Source: Loktanella sp.
GTDB taxonomy: Bacteria; Pseudomonadota; Alphaproteobacteria; Rhodobacterales; Rhodobacteraceae
DNA: 11,202 bases
Assembly (NCBI GenBank): GCA_003551805.1
Contig: PUNR01000159.1
Coordinates: forward strand, 1-11,202
Reading direction: 5' to 3'
The translations under genes and the position numbers were made by a program. Below are positions 5,848 to 11,202 of the stretch, one piece after another (position 1 is the first letter of the stretch; every line of letters starts with the position of its first letter). Under the pieces are notes generated by a model. It had not been told where the DNA came from. It searched no databases and saw only the letters and a program-made list of their open reading frames with translations.

Positions 5848-6219
5848 ATGGCTGATCTGAAAAAACTGGCTGAAGAGATCGTTGGTCTGACCCTTCTCGA
5901 AGCACAAGAACTGAAAACCATCCTCAAGGATGAGTACGGCATCGAGCCCGCTGCTGGCGGCGCTGTGATGATGGCTGGTCCTGCTGCTTCTGCTGAAGCT
6001 GCAGAAGAAAAGACCGAATTTGACGTCGTCCTGAAAGACGCCGGCGCACAGAAGATCAACGTGATCAAAGAAGTGCGCGGCATCACCGGTCTTGGCCTGA
6101 AAGAAGCCAAAGATCTGGTCGAAGCTGGCGGCAAAGTCAAAGAAGGCGCTTCCAAAGCCGAAGCCGACGAAATCAAAGCCAAGCTGGAAGCAGCTGGCGC
6201 GACCGTCGAACTGGCCTAA
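5848..6219 (+). CDS. rplL: 50S ribosomal protein L7/L12
   Basis: This 123-aa protein has the three standard parts of L12. The N-terminal dimerisation helices (1-32) include EEIVGLTLLEAQELKTIL. An Ala/Gly-rich hinge covers about 34-54. The C-terminal factor-binding domain (about 55-123) contains EKTEFDVVLKDAGAQKINVI and GLGLKEAKDLVE. The flexible C-terminal domain captures EF-Tu, EF-G and other GTPases. The ribosome site GGAAAG is modest for such an abundant protein, which is needed in several copies per ribosome. Two hairpins lie in the first 70 nt after its stop. Confidence 0.99.
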   Translation: MADLKKLAEEIVGLTLLEAQELKTILKDEYGIEPAAGGAVMMAGPAASAEAAEEKTEFDVVLKDAGAQKINVIKEVRGITGLGLKEAKDLVEAGGKVKEGASKAEADEIKAKLEAAGATVELA

Positions 6220-6228
6220 GCCCTATCT

Positions 6229-6287
6229 GGCAAGGGGTTTCCTTTGCCACACCAACACGGCTGGATGCGCAGATCGCGCGTCCAGCC
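6229..6287 (+). promoter_or_regulatory. Tandem hairpins after rplL (attenuator or RNase processing site)
   Basis: Hairpin 1: 6229-6236 pairs with 6241-6248 (8 pairs, one G-T) around GTTT. Hairpin 2: GGCTGGATGCGC (6259-6270) pairs with GCGCGTCCAGCC (6276-6287), 12 pairs with one G-T and loop AGATC. Neither is followed by a T-run, so full termination is unlikely. In E. coli the rplL-rpoB gap holds a partial attenuator and an RNase III site that sets lower rpoBC expression. A similar role is inferred here from position and structure. Confidence 0.5.
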
Positions 6288-6461
6288 AAACCTGTCTTAG
6301 CGGTTGGCCATGCGTGGCCCCCCCCTTGGGTTGGTTGAAAAGTCGGGAGGCGGCCGGTGGGACGGCAGCCACGAATAGACTTGAAACCCCTCGTCAAATG
6401 GACGTGGCAGCGCAGCCCGGGCGCTGTTCGTTCGAGAGACAAACAAAAGGTGATATCGCAC

Positions 6462-9400
6462 ATGGCTTCCTCCTTCCTTGGTCAGAAACGCCTGCGCAAG
6501 TATTACGGCAAAATCCGTGAAGTGCTTGAAATGCCGAACCTCATCGAGGTTCAGAAATCTTCCTATGATCTGTTCCTGCGCTCTGGCGACAGTGAAACGC
6601 CGCTTGACGGCGAAGGCATCAAGGGTGTGTTCCAGTCGGTTTTCCCGATCAAGGACTTCAACGAAACCGCCGTGCTGGAATTCGTGAAATACGAATTGGA
6701 AAAGCCAAAATACGACGTCGAAGAATGCATGCAGCGCGACATGACTTATGCCGCCCCGCTGAAGGTAACGCTGCGCCTGATCGTGTTCGAAGTAGACGAA
6801 GACACAGGTTCCAAATCCGTCAAGGATATCAAAGAACAAGACGTGTTCATGGGCGATATGCCTTTGATGACGCCAAACGGCACTTTTGTCGTGAACGGCA
6901 CCGAACGTGTGATCGTATCCCAGATGCACCGTTCGCCCGGGGTGTTCTTTGACCATGACAAAGGCAAAACCCATTCGTCGGGTAAATTGCTGTTCGCTTG
7001 CCGGATCATTCCATATCGCGGTAGCTGGCTTGATTTCGAATTCGACGCCAAGGACCTTGTGTTCTGCCGGATCGACCGTCGCCGCAAACTGCCTGTGACC
7101 ACCCTGCTTTATGCACTGGGTCTGGACCAGGAGGGCATTATGAATGCCTATTACAACACCGTTGATTTCAGCCTTGATAAAGAGGCCGACGCCTGGACAA
7201 CCAAGTTCTTCCCGGAACGCGTCCGCGGCACGCGCCCGACCTATGATCTGGTCGATGCAGCAACTGGTGAAGTGATTGCCAAAGCCGGCGAAAAAGTCAC
7301 CCCGCGTTCGGTCAAGAAACTGATCGACGAAGGCAAGGTCAAGAACCTGCTGGTGCCTTACGAACACATCGTCGGCAAATATGTTGCCCGTGACATCATC
7401 AACGAAGAAACTGGCGCGATCTATGTCGAAGCCGGTGACGAGCTGACGCTGGAAATGGACAAAGCTGGCGACGTTGTCGGCGGCACGCTGAAAGAACTGA
7501 TTGACGCTGGGATCACGTCGATCCCTGTGTTGGACATCGATAACATCTCGGTCGGTGGATACATCCGCAGCACGATGGCTGCCGATAAGAACATGAACCG
7601 CGAAACCGCGCTCATGGATATCTACCGCGTGATGCGTCCAGGTGAGCCACCGACCGTGGATTCCGCCAGCGCCCTGTTCGACACGCTGTTCTTTGACAGC
7701 GAACGTTATGACCTGTCCGCTGTGGGCCGGGTCAAGATGAACATGCGTCTAAACCTTGACGCCGAAGACACGATGCGCACCCTGCGCCGCGAAGATATCG
7801 TGGCCTGTATCAAGGCACTGACCGAGCTTCGCGATGGCCGTGGCGACATCGACGACATCGACCACCTTGGCAACCGCCGCGTGCGGTCTGTCGGTGAATT
7901 GATGGAAAACCAGTACCGCGTCGGCTTGCTGCGTATGGAACGCGCGATCAAGGAACGCATGTCCTCGGTCGAAATCGACACGGTGATGCCGCAGGATCTG
8001 ATCAACGCGAAACCTGCTGCCGCTGCTGTGCGCGAATTCTTCGGCTCTAGCCAGTTGTCGCAGTTCATGGACCAAACAAACCCTCTGTCCGAAGTGACCC
8101 ACAAGCGCCGCTTGTCTGCGCTTGGGCCCGGCGGTCTGACCCGCGAACGTGCCGGTTTCGAAGTGCGCGACGTGCACCCGACCCACTACGGTCGTATGTG
8201 CCCGATTGAAACGCCTGAAGGTCCGAACATTGGTCTGATCAACTCGTTGGCCACTTTCGCCCGCGTCAACAAATACGGTTTTATCGAAACACCATACCGC
8301 AAGGTCGTGGACGGCAAAGTGACGGATGATGTGCAATACATGTCCGCCACTGAAGAAATGCGTCACACTGTGGCGCAGGCCAACGCGAGCATGAATGACG
8401 ACGGGTCGTTCAGGAACGATCTGGTCTCTACCCGTGTGAACGGCGATTACACGCTGGCGCCGCGCGAAAACGTCGATCTGATCGACGTATCGCCAAAGCA
8501 GCTGGTTTCGGTTGCCGCATCGTTGATCCCGTTTCTGGAAAATGACGACGCCAACCGCGCCCTGATGGGGTCGAACATGCAGCGTCAGGCCGTGCCTTTG
8601 CTGCAGGCCGAGGCACCATTGGTCGGCACCGGCATCGAAGAAGTTGTCGCACGCGACAGCGGTGCTGCGATCATGGCGAAACGGGCTGGCGTTATCGACC
8701 AAGTCGATGCGCAGCGGATTGTGATCCGCGCGACATCCGATCTGGAACTGGGTGATGCAGGCGTCGATATCTACCGCATGCGCAAATTCCAGCGTTCGAA
8801 CCAGAACACCTGCATCAATCAGCGTCCGCTGGTAAAAGTAGGCGAGCTGGTCCAGAAAGGTCAGGTCATCGCCGATGGTCCGTCGACCGATCTGGGTGAA
8901 CTGGCATTGGGCAAGAACGTGGTCGTCGCGTTTATGCCGTGGAACGGTTACAACTACGAAGACTCGATCCTGATTTCCGAACGCATCGTGCGCGACGACG
9001 TCTTCACCTCGATCCATATCGAGGAATTTGAAGTCGCTGCCCGTGACACGAAGCTTGGGCCAGAGGAAATCACCCGCGACATCCCTAACGTCGGTGAAGA
9101 AGCCCTGCGCAACCTTGACGAAGCTGGCATCGTCTATATCGGGGCCGAAGTCGGGCCTGCGGATATTCTGGTCGGCAAAATCACCCCAAAAGGCGAAAGC
9201 CCGATGACGCCAGAAGAAAAGCTGCTGCGCGCCATCTTTGGTGAAAAAGCATCTGATGTGCGTGATACATCGCTGCGCCTGCCGCCGGGTGACTATGGTA
9301 CGATCGTCGAAGTGCGGGTGTTCAACCGTCATGGCGTGGAAAAAGACGAACGCGCGCTCCAGATTGAGCGTGAAGAAGTCGAACGCCTGTCGCGCGACCG

Positions 9401-10601
9401 TGACGACGAACTCGCGATCCTCGACCGCAACATCTATGCCCGTCTGTGGGACATCATTGGTGGCAAGAAAGCTGCCAAAGGGCCCAAAGGCTTCAAGGCC
9501 GGGTCTGTTGTGACTGAAGAAAGCGTATCCGAGCTGAGCCGTGGCCAGTGGTGGCAGCTGGCGATGGAAGACGAAGACGATGCGAAAATCGTCGAAGCCT
9601 TGCATGACCAGTACGGTATCCAGAAAAAAGCAATGGATGCCCGTTTCGAAGATAAGGTCGAAAAAGTCCGTCGCGGCGATGATCTGCCTCCGGGCGTGAT
9701 GAAGATGGTCAAGGTCTTTGTCGCGGTTAAGCGCAAGCTGCAGCCCGGCGACAAAATGGCTGGTCGTCACGGCAACAAAGGTGTGATTTCCAAAGTTGTG
9801 CCGATGGAAGACATGCCGTTCCTTGCTGACGGTACGCCTGTCGACTTCTGTCTGAACCCGTTGGGTGTGCCGTCGCGGATGAACGTCGGTCAGATTCTTG
9901 AAACCCACATGGGTTGGGCCGCGCGCGGTCTGGGTATCCAGATTGACGAGGCTTTGTCAGAATACCGCCGGTCCGGCGACCTGACGCCAGTGCGCGAAGC
10001 GATGAAAATCGCCTATGGCGACGATGTCTACGACGAAGGCATCGCCGGTATGGACGAGGCTGATCTGATTGAATCCGCTGGTCACGTGACCCGCGGCGTG
10101 CCGATCGCGACACCCGTCTTTGACGGCGCGAAAGAGGCTGACGTGAACGACGCGCTGACGCGTGCCGGTTTCGACACCTCGGGTCAGTCGATCCTGTTCG
10201 ACGGTCGTACCGGTGAACAGTTCAGCCGCAAGGTGACGGTGGGTATCAAATACCTGCTGAAACTGCACCACTTGGTTGACGACAAGATCCACGCACGTTC
10301 CACCGGGCCATACAGCCTTGTCACGCAGCAGCCATTGGGTGGTAAAGCCCAGTTCGGCGGCCAGCGTTTCGGGGAAATGGAAGTCTGGGCACTGGAAGCT
10401 TACGGCGCGGCCTACACCCTGCAGGAGATGCTGACGGTCAAGTCGGATGACGTGGCAGGGCGGACGAAGGTCTATGAAAGCATCGTCAAAGGCGAAGACA
10501 ACTTCGAAGCTGGCGTGCCGGAATCCTTCAACGTGCTGGTGAAAGAAGTCCGGGGCCTTGGCCTCAACATGGAACTCCTGGATGCGGAGGACGAGGAATA
10601 A
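6462..10601 (+). CDS. rpoB: DNA-directed RNA polymerase subunit beta
   Basis: Complete, 1379 aa, typical of alphaproteobacterial RpoB. ATG 6462 is chosen over an upstream in-frame start (6357) because AAGGTGAT lies 7 nt upstream and the protein then begins MASSFLGQKRLRKYYGKIRE, as in relatives. The rifampicin-binding cluster GSSQLSQFMDQTNPLSEVTH (from residue 528) has Asp537, His547 and Ser552, matching E. coli Asp516, His526 and Ser531, so no classical resistance change is visible there. Active-site lysines are at 1098 and 1106 in GDKMAGRHGNKG (E. coli 1065 and 1073). The C-terminus (MEVWALEAYGAAYTLQEMLT) packs against beta'. It lies in the core enzyme with RpoC, encoded 99 bp downstream. 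Confidence 0.99.
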   Translation: MASSFLGQKRLRKYYGKIREVLEMPNLIEVQKSSYDLFLRSGDSETPLDGEGIKGVFQSVFPIKDFNETAVLEFVKYELEKPKYDVEECMQRDMTYAAPLKVTLRLIVFEVDEDTGSKSVKDIKEQDVFMGDMPLMTPNGTFVVNGTERVIVSQMHRSPGVFFDHDKGKTHSSGKLLFACRIIPYRGSWLDFEFDAKDLVFCRIDRRRKLPVTTLLYALGLDQEGIMNAYYNTVDFSLDKEADAWTTKFFPERVRGTRPTYDLVDAATGEVIAKAGEKVTPRSVKKLIDEGKVKNLLVPYEHIVGKYVARDIINEETGAIYVEAGDELTLEMDKAGDVVGGTLKELIDAGITSIPVLDIDNISVGGYIRSTMAADKNMNRETALMDIYRVMRPGEPPTVDSASALFDTLFFDSERYDLSAVGRVKMNMRLNLDAEDTMRTLRREDIVACIKALTELRDGRGDIDDIDHLGNRRVRSVGELMENQYRVGLLRMERAIKERMSSVEIDTVMPQDLINAKPAAAAVREFFGSSQLSQFMDQTNPLSEVTHKRRLSALGPGGLTRERAGFEVRDVHPTHYGRMCPIETPEGPNIGLINSLATFARVNKYGFIETPYRKVVDGKVTDDVQYMSATEEMRHTVAQANASMNDDGSFRNDLVSTRVNGDYTLAPRENVDLIDVSPKQLVSVAASLIPFLENDDANRALMGSNMQRQAVPLLQAEAPLVGTGIEEVVARDSGAAIMAKRAGVIDQVDAQRIVIRATSDLELGDAGVDIYRMRKFQRSNQNTCINQRPLVKVGELVQKGQVIADGPSTDLGELALGKNVVVAFMPWNGYNYEDSILISERIVRDDVFTSIHIEEFEVAARDTKLGPEEITRDIPNVGEEALRNLDEAGIVYIGAEVGPADILVGKITPKGESPMTPEEKLLRAIFGEKASDVRDTSLRLPPGDYGTIVEVRVFNRHGVEKDERALQIEREEVERLSRDRDDELAILDRNIYARLWDIIGGKKAAKGPKGFKAGSVVTEESVSELSRGQWWQLAMEDEDDAKIVEALHDQYGIQKKAMDARFEDKVEKVRRGDDLPPGVMKMVKVFVAVKRKLQPGDKMAGRHGNKGVISKVVPMEDMPFLADGTPVDFCLNPLGVPSRMNVGQILETHMGWAARGLGIQIDEALSEYRRSGDLTPVREAMKIAYGDDVYDEGIAGMDEADLIESAGHVTRGVPIATPVFDGAKEADVNDALTRAGFDTSGQSILFDGRTGEQFSRKVTVGIKYLLKLHHLVDDKIHARSTGPYSLVTQQPLGGKAQFGGQRFGEMEVWALEAYGAAYTLQEMLTVKSDDVAGRTKVYESIVKGEDNFEAGVPESFNVLVKEVRGLGLNMELLDAEDEE

Positions 10602-10636
10602 GGCGCATTTGTCGGGCTAGCCCCGGCCAAACGCTC

Positions 10637-10664
10637 GGTAGGGCGGGGTTAATCCCGCCTTACC
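10637..10664. repeat. Palindromic repeat, copy 3 (GTAGGGTGGG family) between rpoB and rpoC
   Basis: The left arm at 10637-10648 (GGTAGGGCGGGG) pairs with the right arm at 10653-10664 (TCCCGCCTTACC), 12 pairs including two G-T, around the tetraloop TTAA. It resembles the copies at 104-129 and 3774-3795. The G-T and G-C replacements keep the pairing, which suggests the fold matters. No T-run follows, so rpoC is expected to be read through. Confidence 0.6.
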
Positions 10665-10700
10665 CCTCTGACTTACGCACCCCAATTCAAGGAATTGACG

Positions 10701-11202
10701 ATGAACCAGGAACTGACAAACAACCCGTTTAACCCGGTCGCTCCGGCAAAGACGTTTGACGAAATCAAGGTGTCTTTGGCATCGCCCGAACGGATCCTGT
10801 CGTGGTCCTTTGGCGAGATCAAGAAGCCCGAAACCATCAACTACCGTACCTTCAAGCCTGAGCGGGACGGTCTGTTCTGCGCGCGTATCTTTGGCCCGAT
10901 CAAGGATTACGAATGTCTGTGCGGTAAATATAAGCGCATGAAATATCGCGGCGTGGTCTGCGAAAAGTGTGGTGTCGAAGTCACGTTGCAAAAGGTCCGC
11001 CGCGAACGCATGGGCCATATCGAACTGGCCGCACCTGTCGCGCACATCTGGTTCCTGAAATCCCTGCCATCCCGCATCGGCCTGATGCTGGACATGACGC
11101 TGCGCGATCTGGAACGTATCCTGTACTTCGAAAACTACGTTGTGATCGAACCTGGCCTGACTGACCTCACCTATGGTCAGTTGATGACCGAGGAAGAATT
11201 CA
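10701..11202 (+). CDS. rpoC: DNA-directed RNA polymerase subunit beta', N-terminal part (partial)
   Basis: The frame is open from ATG 10701 to the right edge (167 full codons) and is only the start of a protein of about 1400 aa. AAGGA lies 7 nt upstream of the ATG. The beginning MNQELTNNPFNPVAPAKTFD and IKVSLASPERILSWSFGEIK are the beta' N-terminal clamp signature. Cys72, Cys74, Cys87 and Cys90 (CLC...CEKC) form the zinc-binding zipper that grips upstream/downstream DNA. RPERMGHIELA-like and HIWFLKSLPSRIGLML segments follow. The catalytic NADFDGD motif lies beyond the window. Confidence 0.98.
   Translation, partial: MNQELTNNPFNPVAPAKTFDEIKVSLASPERILSWSFGEIKKPETINYRTFKPERDGLFCARIFGPIKDYECLCGKYKRMKYRGVVCEKCGVEVTLQKVRRERMGHIELAAPVAHIWFLKSLPSRIGLMLDMTLRDLERILYFENYVVIEPGLTDLTYGQLMTEEEF

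Noticed and set aside
5551..6182. Minus-strand open frames over rplJ and rplL
   Set aside because: Ala/Ser/Pro-rich shadows of the Ala-rich L10 and L12 coding sequences, without ribosome sites or homology that I can recognise.
6357..6461. Extended rpoB start 35 codons upstream
   Set aside because: The extra residues do not resemble any RpoB N-terminus, and the ATG at 6462 has a good ribosome site, AAGGTGAT, and the conserved beginning.
6297..7367. Antisense open frame (356 codons) opposite the rpoB 5' region
   Set aside because: Shadow of conserved RpoB sequence. No domain recognisable.
7749..9908. Very long antisense open frame (719 codons) across rpoB
   Set aside because: It is an exact shadow of rpoB: the translation is rich in His, Phe, Arg and Asp with no recognisable domain, and stop-free antisense frames are expected opposite GC-rich, biased codons. 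The sense frame is unmistakably RpoB.
1..11202. CRISPR array, prophage, insertion sequence or defence cluster
   Set aside because: No regularly spaced direct repeats, no transposase, integrase or phage-like protein and no terminal inverted repeats were seen. All long frames are explained by core genes or the three accessory enzymes.

Overview
The window is a chromosomal stretch from an alphaproteobacterium, most likely a marine member of Rhodobacterales (Roseobacter-type). The assignment rests on the protein signatures (RpoB, NusG, L10 with a GTG start), on the run tuf / tRNA-Trp / secE / nusG / rplKAJL / rpoBC, and on the presence of a CatB-type acyltransferase, a DUF374 protein and a 'HIGLHKT' sulfotransferase-like protein of kinds common in that group. 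The genus cannot be fixed by eye.

Layout. Positions 1-96 hold the last 31 codons of EF-Tu, followed by a small palindromic repeat and a clear intrinsic terminator. Positions 232-1611 form an accessory patch: a hexapeptide-repeat acyltransferase (+) and a DUF374 lysophospholipid-acyltransferase-like gene (-), convergent and overlapping by 11 bp. A complete tRNA-Trp with encoded CCA follows at 1735-1810. A sulfotransferase-like gene (1853-2731) lies between the tRNA and secE. From 2786 the window is core information processing: secE, nusG, rplK-rplA (coupled by TAATG), a terminator and a long leader, rplJ, rplL, rpoB (1379 aa, complete) and the first 167 codons of rpoC, which runs off the right edge.

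How the genes work together. EF-Tu, tRNA-Trp and the L11, L1, L10 and L7/L12 proteins serve translation; L10 and L12 form the ribosomal stalk that recruits EF-Tu. SecE is a core subunit of the SecYEG translocon. NusG binds the RNA polymerase whose beta and beta' subunits are encoded immediately downstream. The non-coding gaps are rich in inverted repeats: a GNRA-capped hairpin upstream of rplK (candidate L1 autoregulation site), a structured leader before rplJ (candidate L10 leader), tandem hairpins between rplL and rpoB (candidate attenuation or processing site), and a 12-bp hairpin between rpoB and rpoC. Three gaps carry variants of one palindrome, GTAGGGTGGG...CCCACCCTAC.

I see no evidence of an undescribed defence, mobile or biosynthetic system. 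The points most worth a second look are the non-core genes wedged into the conserved locus and the intergenic RNA structures.
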